A stretch of DNA of 64,000 nucleotides from Hyperoodon ampullatus (Eukaryota > Chordata > Mammalia > Artiodactyla > Ziphiidae), in contig OX457056.1 of NCBI GenBank assembly GCA_949752795.1, forward strand, positions 202,617,654 to 202,681,653, in the 5' to 3' direction. Position 1 is the stretch's first letter, and each line of letters begins with the position of its first letter. The position numbers and the translations under genes are program-made. Positions 47,176-58,492 of the stretch are shown here, in pieces. The notes below the pieces were generated by a model. That model was not told where the DNA came from. It did no database searches and was given only the letters and a program-made list of their open reading frames with translations.

Positions 47176-47350
47176 TATTTTGGTTTATTTTTTAAGTTAT
47201 TTTTCAAATATAATGCATGCTTATTTTAAGAAGATAAACAATAAAGAGGTGTCTAAAAGAAAAGTTAATGGTCTCTCTCTCTCAATGTTTCTCCTCCTTC
47301 TTTAGGTAAATAATATTAACAGGCAGGTTTGAATCTTCCTATACCTTTTT

Positions 47351-47553
47351 TTTTTTTTTTTTGCGGTACGCGGGCCTCTCACAGTTGTGGCCTCTCCCGT
47401 TGCGGAGCATAGGCTCCGGACGCGCAGGCTCAGCAGCCATGGCTCACAGGCCCAGCCGCTCCGTGGCATGTGAGATCTTCCTGGACCGGGGCACGAACTC
47501 GTGTCCCCTGCATCGGCAGGCGGACTCTCAACCACTGCGCCACCAGGGAAGCC
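47351..47553 (-). mobile_element. CHR-2-like SINE with 16-bp target-site duplication
   Basis: Perfect duplication CTTCCTATACCTTTTT at 47335-47350 and 47554-47569. Same orientation as the copy at 46963. Confidence 0.96.
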
Positions 47554-47699
47554 CTTCCTATACCTTTTTCTACATGTGTATAAATGTATATAAAGTTCCA
47601 CCTCTTTTAAAAAAGAAATAAAAATAGGATTATGTGCTACGTATTTTCTCATTTAATAGTATTAACTTAGGTGTACATGATATAATTATCCATCTGATT

Positions 47700-49230
47700 T
47701 ATTCTTTTCCCTCCAGTTTTTTTGAGGTATATGACATTGTATCAGTTTAAGGTATACAGTGTAAAGATTTGATATGTGCATATGTCGCAAGATGATAAAC
47801 ATAATAAGTTTAGTTAAATCCATTGCCTCACATAGAAACAAACTTTTCTGTGTGTGTGATGAGAACTTTTAAGATCTCTCTTAGCAACTTTCAAACATAC
47901 AATTACAGTATTGTTAACTGTAGTCATCATGCTGTACACTACATCCCCAGAACTTATTAATCTTATACCTGGAAGTTTGTATGTTCTTTTTTTACTGTGA
48001 TAAAATATACATAATATAAAATTTGTCATTTTAATAATTTTAAAGTGTATAATTCAGTGACATTAATTACATTCACAGTGTTGTGCAACTATTACCACCA
48101 TCTATTTCTCAAACTTTTTCATCATGCCAAAAAAGAAATTCTAATCATTAAGCAATAATACAGCATTTCCCCTGCCCCTCAGTCCCTGGTAAGATTTTTT
48201 TTTTCTTTTTGGTAGCTGTATAATTTCCATAGTATAGATATAATACAGTTCACTCAATCATTCTCTTATTGAGTAATATTTAATATTTAGGTTGTTTCTT
48301 ATTTTAAGCCATTATTATTTTTTAAATAAATAAATAAATTTATTTATTTATTTATTTTTGGCTGCGTTGGGTCTTCTTTGCTGTGTGTGGGCTTTTTCTA
48401 GTTGCGGTGAGTGGCGGTTACTCTTCGCTGCGGTGCGTGGGTTCCTCATTGCGGTGCGCGGGCTTCTCATTGCGGTGGCTTCTCTTGTTGCGGAGCACAG
48501 GTACTAGGTGCGCGGGCTTCAGTAGCTGTGGCTCGAAGGCTGTAGAGCGCAGGGCTCAGTAGTTGTGGCGCACGGTCTTAGTTGCTCTGCGGCATGTGGG
48601 ATCTTCCTGGACCAGGGCTCAAACCCGTGTCTCTTGCATTGACAGGCGGATTCTTAACCACTGTGCCACCAGGGAAGCCCCAAGCCATTAGTAATAATGC
48701 TGAAATAAGCATCCTTGTTCATATGTCTTTATTATTAATTTTCCTTTTGTATGACAGATTCCTGAACTTGAAATTTCTGGTTTAAAGGCCATGTGCAAAT
48801 TACATTTTTATATGTACTACCAGTTTGCTTTCCCAAAAGATTAAAATCATTTGCACATCCAACAGTAGGTTTGAGAGTTTCCATTTCCCCACTCTGTCAC
48901 CAGCCCTGAATATTATCGATATTCTTTATTTGTGCTAATTTGATGGGTGAAAACTGGTATTTTGTTGTTTTTATTTCCTTGAGGCTGAACATTTGAACTT
49001 ATTCTCCTTTGCCTATTATTTTATTGAGTTGTTTTTGTTTTTCTTATCAATTTGTAGGAGTTCTTTGTATAGTGTGTATTAACCTATTGTCTATCACAGT
49101 ATTACAAATATTTTCTCCCAATCTAGTCCAGATATTTTATCCAGTCTATTGTTTATCTCTGAATTAGTTTATGGTGTCTTCTTTGGATTCCTTTATAGTT
49201 GGTTTTGTCACTTAGAATACCGAATTTTTT
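47700..49230 (-). mobile_element. Old L1 3' part, split by a SINE
   Basis: Antisense L1M-type: tttttgaggtatatgacatt, ctgtagtcatcatgctgtac, ataattcagtgacattaatt, then ccatttccccactctgtcac and ttgtaggagttctttgtata. Frames broken. Confidence 0.8.
48318..48681 (-). mobile_element. CHR-1-like SINE inside old L1
   Basis: Duplication AAGCCATTATTA at 48306-48317, one mismatch at 48682-48693. Confidence 0.95.
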
Positions 49231-50865
49231 TCCTCTATTGTCTGCCCATGTGCAAGGGTGAGGAACATAAAACACAGGCAGCTGTCCTTGTTTCTAAGTA
49301 GGGAGACAGGAAAAGAGGAAGCTCAGGCTGTAGCTAGCAAGAAAGGAAAATGACCTTCAGTTCAAGGCAAGAAAACCCTTTATCTTTTCTAGAAAGTTGG
49401 ATTTGCTTAGTTGAAGCATTCAGGATTGGGAGCACGTATCCTGGGTGCCAGCTAGGTTGTCTAGGTGCATGAGCTTCTCCAGGCACCCTAGTCCTAGCTT
49501 CATACTTCTCCTAAGCAAAAATCAGGCCCAGCTACTTACAGCCTTGCCCTGAGCACCACCTGCAGGTCATCTCTCTTCACGGCTTCCAGCAGCTGCTCTC
49601 TGTGCCGTTTCCCTCTGCTCTTTCGTCAGTGTTACTCTCTCCCCCTTCTGGGGTTGGCAGACAAGCTGGTCATTGGAGACCTCAGGCCAGCTGGTCACTG
49701 GAGTTTCCTGTGGTGGGAAAAGAGAGTGCTGGAGGTGGTGATTGCAGTGGGCATGAGAATAGGAACGGGAAGGAGTGTATGAAAGCCAGAAGGCAAAAGA
49801 GATGAGATTGGCAGATTTCCCTGCAGTCTTCTCCAGGGTGGCCAGGAAAGGAGGAGATTCTAAAGAAGGGGTCCTGGGGAAGACAAGGTCTGTTAAGTGA
49901 GCCAACCTTCTGTTTAGGCTGCCCTTCTGGAAGGAACTGCCCTCCACCTCTCAGCCCTGTGACCCAAGGCATCTAGGGTTATTTTAGATCCTACTCCAAA
50001 GACCAGCCTTTTGTTTGGCCCCACACAGCTGCCAGATCAGGATTTGTGCCTCTGATTGCCTGGCTTATGAGGCCCTGCCTGTGGTTCTAAGGACCTGTCA
50101 CTTGTACCTACCTTTTTAGAAAATTAACTTTGCTACTTCATTCAAGCTCAGAGGATAAGAGCTAAAAAGATCAGTAGCGCTTAAACCACTTTACCTAGAG
50201 AGACTACTGAAAGAGGAGAAGAAATAGACCCCCAGGAGTTGGGAGCAAGGCTGCCATTCACTAGGAACTCTGAAACACTACACAGCACTGAGAAGGTCCT
50301 GGATTTCCCGAACAAGGAAAGGTCCTTCTGTGGACCCTGGAGGCCTGAATAAAGGACCCTGTCCAGCAGGGCTGTGAGAGAGGACTCAGGCAACAGCCCT
50401 TGAGAGTATAGGATTTTCCGTGTTGATTGGGAGAAACATGGAGAGTTGGTGTCATAGAAGGAGCTGGGTCACCTTCTATACTGTAGATCATCATGAAATT
50501 GGCTTCCTTCTGCATGCATGACCTCTAAAGTAGCCGCTCATGATACTCAGTAGTGGCGTGTAGTAAATAGGGCAAAGAGAGTCTGACTAGGTGTCAGAGA
50601 CTAACTAGGATGGAAGAGAAAAAAGAAAACAAATGAAAACCACTCACAATTGAAGAAAGTTTTCTGGCTTATTGTGGCAAGAGAAATGTTCTGGTTTCTC
50701 AGCCATCTGCTGAGCTTCAAACTCAGGAACTCCATTAATTTCAGGTACCAAGAAAGAGAAAATGTAAGAATTTCTTCCAATTCCCACACTTAAAACTAGG
50801 AGTTTCTCCTAGCTTACACCATGCCACCTCTGGAGCATTTTTCTCTGTCGCTCACAAAGCTTTGT
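49231..50865 (+). other. Intronic unique sequence
   Basis: No gene or repeat recognised within this part of the 6.2-kb intron. Confidence 0.5.
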
Positions 50866-50884
50866 CACGACCCTATCTTTTTTT

Positions 50885-51082
50885 TTTTTGCGGTACGCGG
50901 GCCTCTCACTGTTGTGGCCTCTCCCGTTGCGGAGCATAGGCTCCGGACGTGCAGGCTCAACGCCCATGGCTCACGGGCCCAGCCGCTCCGTGGCACGTGG
51001 GATCCTCCAGGATCGGGGCACGAACCCGTGTCCCCTGCATTGGCAGGCGGACTCCCAACCACTGCGCCACCAGGGAAGCCCC
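50885..51082 (-). mobile_element. CHR-2-like SINE
   Basis: Duplication CCCTATCTTTTTTT at 50871-50884 and 51087-51100; ends ccaccagggaagcccc. Confidence 0.95.
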
Positions 51083-51201
51083 ATGTCCCTATCTTTTTTT
51101 CCTACTTTTGCCCCCCTTTCAAGAACAATCCAGGCAGTTCAGCAGGACCCTTGTAAGCCTTGATGGAGGTCACTTCTTTGGCTACTCCTTGTAGATATTT
51201 A

Positions 51202-51563
51202 TTTATTATAAATTTATTTATTTTATTTTATTTGTTTATTTTTGGCTACATCAGGTCTTCATTGCTGCACGCAGGCTTTCCCTAGTTGCGGCGAGCGGAG
51301 GCTACTCTTTGTTGTGGTGCGTGGGCTTCTTATTGTGGTGGCTTCTCTTGTTGCGGAACACGGGCTCCAGGTGCATGGGCTTCAGTAGTTGTGGCATGCA
51401 GGCTCAGTAGTTGTGGCCCACGGGCTCTAGAGTGCAGGCTTAGTAGTTGTGGCACATGGGCTTAGTTGCTCCACGGCACGTGGGATCTTCCCGGACCAGG
51501 GATCAAACCTGTGTCCCCTGCATTGGCAGGCAGAGTCTTAAACACTGCGCCACCAGGGAAGTC
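51202..51563 (-). mobile_element. CHR-1-like SINE
   Basis: 17-bp duplication CTCCTTGTAGATATTTA at 51185-51201, two mismatches at 51564-51580. Confidence 0.95.
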
Positions 51564-52099
51564 CTCTTTGTGGATATTTAAGTCATGAATGGGAGCAGAG
51601 TTTCCTCCTTGGCAGCATTTGTGTTAGCTTGCAGCATGGTGCTGATTGTCAGAGCTAGCTTCTCCCCTCTGACAGCTGAAAGTCTCCCTCCCACCTGTTC
51701 CCCAGTTTGCCAGCCTCCAGTCCTGTTTAGTTTGTCCCTTAACTCTCCTTAATCTTTAGTTAAGCTAGTTACAGGATTCTTGTCCATGACATACTGTTTT
51801 AAATAAGAATGAAACCAAAGCAGGAAGAGTTCTCTGATTTGCTGTAATGGGCACCCAAATATGAGTATTGGCAGCAGTGACTGTCCGTTTCTTCCCCCTA
51901 CTCCCCTACCTCAGTTGCACCTGAACACAACATTCCAAAAGCAATCAGAGAGAGATGTGTTGAAAGTGAACATCTGAAAAGAGAAAGGCTGCAACCTTGG
52001 CATTCAAAGCTCTGGCCCTACTCGGCCCTTGCTCTGGGCCAAAACCTCAAATTTCCAGGCCCTTCCTCTATGAAATGAGTAGCTTTACCCCAGTGATTT

Positions 52100-52690
52100 C
52101 CAAAGTGTGGTCCCCTGACCAGCAGCATTAACTTTACCTGGAATCTTGTTAGAAATGCAAATTCTCAGGCCCCACGCTAGACCTACTAAATCAAAAATTG
52201 TGGGAGTGGGACCAGCAATTTCTTTTTTTTTTCTTTCTACAAATTTATTATTTATTTTACTTATTCACTCTTGGCTGCGTTGGGTCTTCATTGCTGCATG
52301 CAGGCTTTTTCTAGTTGCAGTGAGCGGGGGCCATTCTTCATTGCGGTGCGCATGTTTCTCATTGAGGTGCACGTGCTTCTCATTGCAGTGGCTTCTCTTG
52401 TTGAGGAGCATGGGCTCTAGGCGCGTGGGCTTCAGTAGTTGTGGTACGTGGGCTCAGTAGTTGTGGCTCATGGGCTCTAGAGTGCGGGCTTCAGTAGTTG
52501 TGGCACACGGGCTTAGTTGCTCCATGGCATGTGGGATCTTCCCAGACCAGAGATTGAACCTGTGTCCCTGCATTGGCAGGTGGACTCTTAACCACTGCGC
52601 CACCAGGGAAGTCCCAGCAATTTCTATTTTTAACAGGCCCTCCAAGTGATTCTGATATATGTTTAAGTTTGAGAACCACTTTTACACAGT
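52100..52690 (+). mobile_element. MER5A-like hAT DNA transposon remnant, split by a SINE
   Basis: gatttccaaagtgtggtccc, cttgttagaaatgcaaattc, tcaggccccacgctagacct, then after the insertion caggccctccaagtgattct and gtttgagaaccactt. A non-autonomous hAT-Charlie element; no ORF. Confidence 0.85.
52224..52613 (-). mobile_element. CHR-1-like SINE inside MER5A-like element
   Basis: Perfect 12-bp duplication CCAGCAATTTCT at 52212-52223 and 52614-52625. Ends about 260 bp before a GBF1 exon. Confidence 0.95.
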
Positions 52691-52877
52691 GGAGTTTGTG
52701 CTGAGATGCTTATTTACTAAAGCCAGTTATGGGCAAAAATTCTCAGGTAGCTCAGGAAGCCATGGGTTAGGGAATTGGGAGAGGAGAAAACCAAAAGTCT
52801 CTCAAAACAGTCTCTAGACATGATGTCTTGACTTTTCTGTCTCTCCTCTACACATCTTTTCTTTTTTGTTGGAGCAG

Positions 52878-52996
52878 ATCCCACCCATGAGGGCACGGCA
52901 GAGGGCATGGAGAACATGGCAGATGCTGTCACTCACGCCCGTTTTGTGGGCACAGATCCTGCCAGCGATGAGGTTGTCCTGATGAAAATCCTTCAG
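52878..52996 (+). CDS. GBF1: GBF1 coding exon (about residues 99-138), DCB domain
   Basis: 119-nt exon, acceptor ggagcag, donor gtaaat. The first two bases complete the Asp codon split from the previous exon, and the exon ends on a complete Gln codon. Readable peptides include HEGTAEGMENMADAVTHARF and DEVVLMKILQ, typical of the helical DCB domain that mediates dimerisation of GBF1-type GEFs. It lies 6.2 kb downstream of the previous exon, across an intron carrying six SINEs and old L1 and MER5-like sequence. No frameshift or stop. Confidence 0.97.
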
Positions 52997-53523
52997 GTAA
53001 ATGGAGGGGAAGAGCAATTAGGCTAATGGCCAGGACCTGGTGCCTTTGGCTCTACCTACCGGAGCCTGATGGCAGCTTGAAGCTATGTTTTGACTCCACT
53101 GGGGCTTAGAGAGCTACTTTGTTTCCAAACAAGCAGCTCCAGTACCCAAAGTAAAAGCTTTTTCTAAGGAAAATAATTAAAAGCTTTAAATGAATTGATA
53201 TCAAATACCGGAACCCTTAATGGGCTTGTACCTCTGGCAGACTGTATCTGTGCCATCCATCCATTGGGCTTGTGGGCTAGGGCTGGAATGAGTGCTGAAC
53301 TATGTTGGGGTCATGCAGAGTAAAGACACAGTTCCTAAGACAAGCTCCTGGGAGACCCCCCACCAAACTGAAGCAAGGTCAGCTCTTGCTAACCTCTTTC
53401 TCACCCCTGAGTGCTTCCGTAGGAGACTTAGAGAAACAGGAGGCAGCTTCTCTCCCCTCATGTACACCCTTCTTCCCCCAGCCTGCCGTGTTTATCATGG
53501 TCTCTCCTTTTTCTTCCTGGTAG
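52997..53523 (+). other. GBF1 intron, 527 bp
   Basis: GT-AG intron (gtaaat...ctggtag). Unique sequence; no repeat or regulatory motif stands out. Confidence 0.9.
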
Positions 53524-53632
53524 GTACTGCGGACTCTGTTGCTGACCCCAGTAGGTGCCCACCTAACCAATGAATCTGTGTGTGAGATTATGCAGTCTTG
53601 CTTCCGGATCTGCTTTGAAATGAGGCTCAGTG
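53524..53632 (+). CDS. GBF1: GBF1 coding exon (about residues 139-175), DCB domain
   Basis: 109-nt exon between acceptor ttcttcctggtag and donor gtaggt. It starts on a whole Val codon and ends with one base of a Glu codon. The peptide reads [17 protein letters not shown] followed by [19 protein letters not shown], a strongly helical, Cys-rich DCB segment. From memory the human protein has Thr where this sequence has Ser in MQSC, an ordinary between-species change. Open throughout. Confidence 0.97.
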
Positions 53633-54145
53633 GTAGGTGCTTGAATACTGGGCCCTTCACCATTCCTGGGGCCAGTATCTGTGAGTATGAATACAGGATG
53701 CTGTCTCTCAGTCCCAGAGAGATGGAAAACTCATGACTCCTCCACCACCTACCTTGTGGAGCCATAGGGATCTAGGAGTCTCTGTACTTGACAATTTGTT
53801 GTGCAGCTAGAATAGAGACCTTAGCTTTTTGTGCCAGGGCAGGAATTGGGCTGGATCCCAGAATGACTCAGCCCAGAACCAAATCTCCCTCCCTTGAGGT
53901 TTCTGGGATTGACACCAGCCTGCAACCCCTGAGAACACATCATTGCTCCCCCTTTTTATCCTGACTCAGTAGTGCCATCTAGTGGGCCAGTGATGTTCTG
54001 GCTGCCAGGCTGAGCTGGAGCTGGTTTTAATAAGTTTGGTATAATCCTTAGTAAACAAGGTTTGGAGGGGAGTCTGCTCTGAGAAGCCTCCTGATAATAG
54101 CACGGCAAGTAATGACACCTGTGTTATTTGTTTTTGCCTGTGCAG
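53633..54145 (+). other. GBF1 intron, 513 bp
   Basis: GT-AG intron (gtaggt...tgtgcag). Unique sequence; nothing else recognised. Confidence 0.9.
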
Positions 54146-54206
54146 AGTTATTGAGAAAATCCGCAGAGCACACTCTCGTAGACATGGTGCAGCTGCTCTT
54201 CACAAG
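54146..54206 (+). CDS. GBF1: GBF1 coding exon (about residues 175-195), DCB domain
   Basis: Short 61-nt exon, acceptor gcctgtgcag, donor gtaaac. Both ends split codons: it starts with the last two bases of Glu and ends with the first two of Arg. It encodes LLRKSAEHTLVDMVQLLFT, a helix pattern also found in the DCB regions of BIG-type Arf-GEFs. Too short to be found as an open frame; placed by splice-site phase and the recognisable peptide. Confidence 0.96.
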
Positions 54207-55452
54207 GTAAACCTGCTGCTGTTTGCTTCAGCCCGGCTGCCCAGGCCTCTTGAGCCTGCTTACTTCCACACAGCCACTTCAGGGACCTGGCCAACCCCAC
54301 AGCCACATCAGAGGCCACTGAGATTATGGATGGGCGTGGTTCTCTAGGACCAGGGTTACCAAGCAAGGGAGAAAGAGGAGGGAGCTGGCTTGGCCTCAGG
54401 GGGAAGCAGAGGGTTATTTGATCTAGGCTGACAGAACTTCTGCTTCCCAAACTTGTGTCTGTTTCTGTGCAGGTAGCAGCTGGGAAAGGGAACCCAGAGA
54501 GGAAGCCAAACACAAGGGAGCCTGGAACAGGTTGCTGAGCTCCCAGAGCTCAGCCTGATTTCTGTAAGGAAGGACCAAGTCTAGGGTGACCAACAATCCT
54601 GGTTTGCCCGACTGTCCCAATTTTAGCAGTGAAAGTCCCTCATCCCCACAAACCAAAACAGTTGTTACCTCATCAAGACCCTCAAATTAGGGCCTAGGAG
54701 ACCTTTTCATACTATGCCTAACACCCTGTTTTCTGTACTTCCTTTCAGTAGACTAACTTTGAGAAGAGCTGAGGCGAGGGCTTTACAGCTTCCCCTAGGG
54801 GATATTGATAATGGAAGAGGTTATGCATGTGTTTGGGCAAGGGTTATATGAGAAATCAGTATACTGTGAACCTAAGATTGCTTTTAAAAATAGTCTATTA
54901 GGGACTTCCCTGGCGGTCCAGTGGTTAACACTCTGTGCTGCCAGTGCAGGGGGCACGGGTAATAATCCATATTATCTACAGACTAGATCTGCCTCTGGAC
55001 CCTGCTGCAAATTGTTTCTTACTTCTCAGGTTCAAATTTACTAATTTCAAAACTTCCACCTGCCTTTTACTTCTCACCCTATGCCCAGTCTCCTGGGGTT
55101 TTGATAGACTGCCCTCTCCCCATATCATGGCTTTCAGCAATACTTGCTGAAAGGAGTACAAGCAGAAAGGAGTCAGTTTAAAGATGAAAAGAGCCTCCAC
55201 ACTCCAAGGGTACTTAGTCACCTTTCCCTCATGACTACCTTCTTTTTTAGAAAGTATCTGTGTCACAGGTCCCTCAATTTCTGTGGCTCTTCAGTGAAGC
55301 TCCAAAAAGGGTGAAATAAGCCTGCTTCTTTTCCTAGCTTTTCCTAAGAGATAGCTTGCTCTGGCCCAGAGCATCTTTGGGCAGTGGCTGGCATGGAGGG
55401 GAAGATTTGTTATTATCCTTAATTACAGTCCATGGGATTTTCTATCTTACAG
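54207..55452 (+). other. GBF1 intron, 1246 bp
   Basis: GT-AG intron (gtaaac...cttacag). It holds one 3'-truncated SINE head at 54901-54960; the rest looks unique. Confidence 0.9.
54901..54960 (+). mobile_element. CHR-type SINE head, 3'-truncated
   Basis: gggacttccctggcggtcca, ctctgtgctgccagtgcagg and gggcacgggt, then abrupt loss of homology at the B-box position. No A-tail. The only SINE trace after 52.6 kb. Confidence 0.88.
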
Positions 55453-55507
55453 GTTACCTCAGTTTAAAGAAGAACCCAAGAACTATATGGGGACCAACAT
55501 GAAGAAG
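55453..55507 (+). CDS. GBF1: GBF1 coding exon (about residues 195-213), end of DCB
   Basis: 55-nt exon, acceptor tttctatcttacag, donor gtatga. The first base completes Arg; the exon ends on a whole Lys codon. The peptide reads LPQFKEEPKNYMGTNMKK, the segment closing the DCB domain. Because this exon ends at phase 0 and the next starts at phase 0, any inserted exon whose length is a multiple of three would keep the frame (see the candidate at 56234-56308). Confidence 0.96.
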
Positions 55508-56233
55508 GTATGACCTGCTATCCCTCATCCAAACCTCGATCTCCCAAATTCTGTACTATAGAGATTTTCCTGGATACCCTTGCTTAGCAAAAACATACTT
55601 TCGCCTAGACAGGTTTGCTTGGAATCTAGAAATAGCTATCGCTCCTTTACCAAGAAATTTATTCTTTCCCAGGTACCTCTCCTTCCCCAACCTTTCCTTT
55701 CCAGCCTATATTTGTTGACCCACTATGTAAGCTAGTGAGCCAGTCCTTCATGGAAACTGGGTGAGGCCCATCAGGCTGGGCTGAAAATGTATGTTGATAA
55801 AGGTGAAAATCCTGCCATCCCCTCAGGGCCCAGTCTTATCAGCAGATAGGAGGCCTAGAGAGGCTATACCTCAAATCCCATCCTAATACTGGATTAGACT
55901 GGGCTCATGCTTGGACTAGCCTCTGTTGACAAGATAAATCAAGTCTGACTCCAGATCAGAAGGTTCTCAAACTGCTAGGAGAAGAAGGGTGTTCAGAAGA
56001 ATGGCCTCTTTCTATCTTGAACTGAAGCCCTGGACTTCACAGGCCTCTGATGAGGATTCTGCTTGCAGCCCTAAGAGGTTCTGCCCTTGGAGATGACCCT
56101 TGGCTGTTTGGTGCATGCACATAACCTTCCCCTTTCCCCTGCCATCCATCCCCATTCCTGCCCTGTGCCCTGTTGGTGTGTGTTTGAGTTTATTTCACTC
56201 TGCTTAAATCGTTCGTTTGCCTGTCTTTCACAG

Positions 56234-56308
56234 ATTTCTCCATGTCTCCTCAACAAACTGGAGCTAAGTAGTGGGGAGCAGACCAAAGCCCTGAACCAGT
56301 TAGAGAGG
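56234..56308 (+). other. Candidate in-frame cassette exon in GBF1 intron (75 nt, unproven)
   Basis: A pyrimidine-rich acceptor (cctgtctttcacag) is followed by 75 nt without a stop in the frame required by the flanking phase-0 exons, then a GT (gtacta). It would add 25 residues beginning ISPCLLNKLELSSGEQ between the DCB end and the basic linker. The donor is weak. A CT-rich tract of about 50 bases starts 20-30 bases further on, the type of site bound by PTB or TIA1. I do not recall a GBF1 isoform with this peptide; it may simply be an open stretch of intron. Confidence 0.2.
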
Positions 56309-56330
56309 GTACTACTCTTTAAGAACCTCA

Positions 56331-56376
56331 AGGTCTCTCTCCCTCTCCCTCTTCCTCTCCCTCTCCTTACCCCCTT
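56331..56376. repeat. CT-rich (polypyrimidine) tract
   Basis: Runs of ctctccct over about 46 bases, 20-30 bases after the donor of the candidate cassette exon. Confidence 0.9.
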
Positions 56377-57111
56377 TTAATTTATTTATTTAAATGTGTA
56401 TTTTTTATATGTAACATCTGGGTCCCATATCCACTGTGTAGAGCACAATTTACCCCTCCCTTGTAACATAGCACGGCTTTGGAAGAGCTGCATGTGTTTG
56501 TAACTTTGCAGTGCTGGGAATTTTCGTGGGGCATCTGGCTGCCTGAAGGCAGAAGGAAGCCTTGAACTGATAATACGTTATGTAGTAAGCCTAGAAAGAG
56601 AGCCTGGGTCCTGCTGACGTCTTGTGGGGAGGCTTAATATCTACCATTTCTAGGGGAACTATGAGGAACTGTCAAACAAGACCCTTCCCTTTTCTGCCCT
56701 CTCCCTGTCTGAGAGCTGGCATTAGAAAGCTTAAGCACAGTCCTTGATTCTAGCTGGATGCCTGAACTTGGTTTTGAGGGAAAGGATAGTCTGTCTAGTT
56801 GGGGCCATTTTTTTCTTGGTTACCATTAAAGGGGTCATTCTAAGGTTTAGGACTCTAGATGGATGAAAAGGACCCAGGTCCCAGGTCAGCCCAGGACACT
56901 GGCAATACTTTGGGATCTGCAAAGGTGACTTCTGTCCTTTAGAAGTAAGGGAACTTAGAACGGAGGTGCAAGCTAAAGATTACCCTAATCCCCATATCCC
57001 TGCTTTAGGAAGAAGAGGGAGAGAAGGAGGTATGGGCTATCTAAGCTCTCATAACAGTGTGCATGCTAGAGGTGTGGCTGTAGACATCCAGGTCATTGAA
57101 GATAAAAAGAA

Positions 57112-57142
57112 CTGTGTGTGTTTTGTGTGTGTGTGTGTGCAC
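57112..57142. repeat. TG-rich simple repeat
   Basis: Short gtgtgtg runs split by a tttt. Confidence 0.85.
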
Positions 57143-58414
57143 TAGACAGTCCATAGGCCTGTGTTTTCTTTGCATGCCTTGTCTCAAGTTTCACTTGTGT
57201 GCTTGCCTAGTCTCAAGTTGCAGCTCTCTTCAGTGGCTACCCACCATTTTACCATGATTATTAACCTAGGACCTGCCCTTTCTTTATAAAGCTTATATTG
57301 TCCTTTGGAAATAAAATGTTATACGGATAAGGTGATGTAGAGTTTCATGAACTGCTCACCCCTGCCCCGCCCACCTTAGGATCTTAGAACAGGGAGCACA
57401 GCTATACTTTTAAAGGACTGAGACATTTGTAAGAACTGGCAGCCTCTCAACTCCTATTCCATCCAGGAGGCAGAGAGCATTCATTGAAATGATCAGGTTA
57501 GAACTACCTCTGCACAGGATAGAGAAGGAAACAGGAAGGACTGATCCTAGTATGGGACGGAATCTCAGTGACTGGGCTTCTCCATGGAAGTAGGACTACC
57601 TGGAATTCCTGATATTGGGGAGCCACCTGGAGAGAAAAGATAGTTCACACAAGTCAATCCAGATGTGAGTGCTTTTTGGAGCTCAGTGACAGTTTCCAGT
57701 TTAAACCAGGAGGTTCCTCTTTTCCCTCATTGATCTTTTGGACTTCTGGCCTATCTGCATGTTTAACTGACTCTTACCCCCAGAACTTTCTTTTGGGCTT
57801 CAGTGGTTTCTGGAGGGAGCATCCTGGTTCCTGCTTAACCACAGTGCTCAGAGCACTTGAAGCTCTATTCTAGGCATATGACTGCCGGCATTTTGGAGAT
57901 GCAGGGACAAAAAGTGTAAATCCAATGTGAGGCTGTTGCTATGTTACTAAGAGCTGGAGGTGGGGCTCAGCTGTTGGGCCTGTCTCCTTTATGGGTGGAG
58001 ATATGAGTATGGAAGGAAGAATTATGTGATTTCTAAGCAAAGGATCAAAGGTTGTCCAGATTCTGGAGGGCTTGGGGGAGGAAGGGGGGCTTATCCTTCA
58101 AATAGCAGAAGGAATTGAATAGGCCAAGGATAATATGGGTATTTTCAGCTTTTAGAAGGAGGCAGGGAGAAAAATTGTTTCTACTCGCTTTTAGAGTCAT
58201 TCTAATGGTTCCTAGAAGAGAATTGCTGTTGCCCATTCCAGGAATGGTCTATCAATCTAGGACTAGTTTGATATAACTGTAGAAGGACTGGATGCAAACT
58301 GTAATTGAGAAGGCATCAGGATTAAGAAAATGAAATGGGCTTAAGCAAAGTAGCTGTGAACTTAGGGTGGAGAAAATGCATGAAAACTTATACCCTAAAG
58401 TAGTCAATAGGTGA

Positions 58415-58492
58415 TAAAGACTTTCCTTTGTGACTAAAAGGAAGCTATAGGAGTAAAGATTTTCCTTTGTGACTAAAAGGAAGCTATAGGAG
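58415..58492. repeat. 39-bp tandem duplication in GBF1 intron
   Basis: Two adjacent copies (58415-58453 and 58454-58492), each from taaaga through ttcctttgtgactaaaagg to gctataggag, with one C/T difference. Confidence 0.96.

Larger units (their letters stand above)
46677..52877 (+). other. GBF1 intron, 6.2 kb, repeat-rich
   Basis: Starts gtaagagc and ends ggagcag. It holds three CHR-2-like and three CHR-1-like SINEs, an old minus-strand L1 and a MER5A-like element, annotated separately. The stretch 49230-50870 between them has no repeat or gene I recognise. Confidence 0.9.

Noticed and set aside
1..52613. Orientation bias of SINEs relative to GBF1
   Set aside because: About 20 minus and 16 plus copies; no meaningful bias at this sample size.
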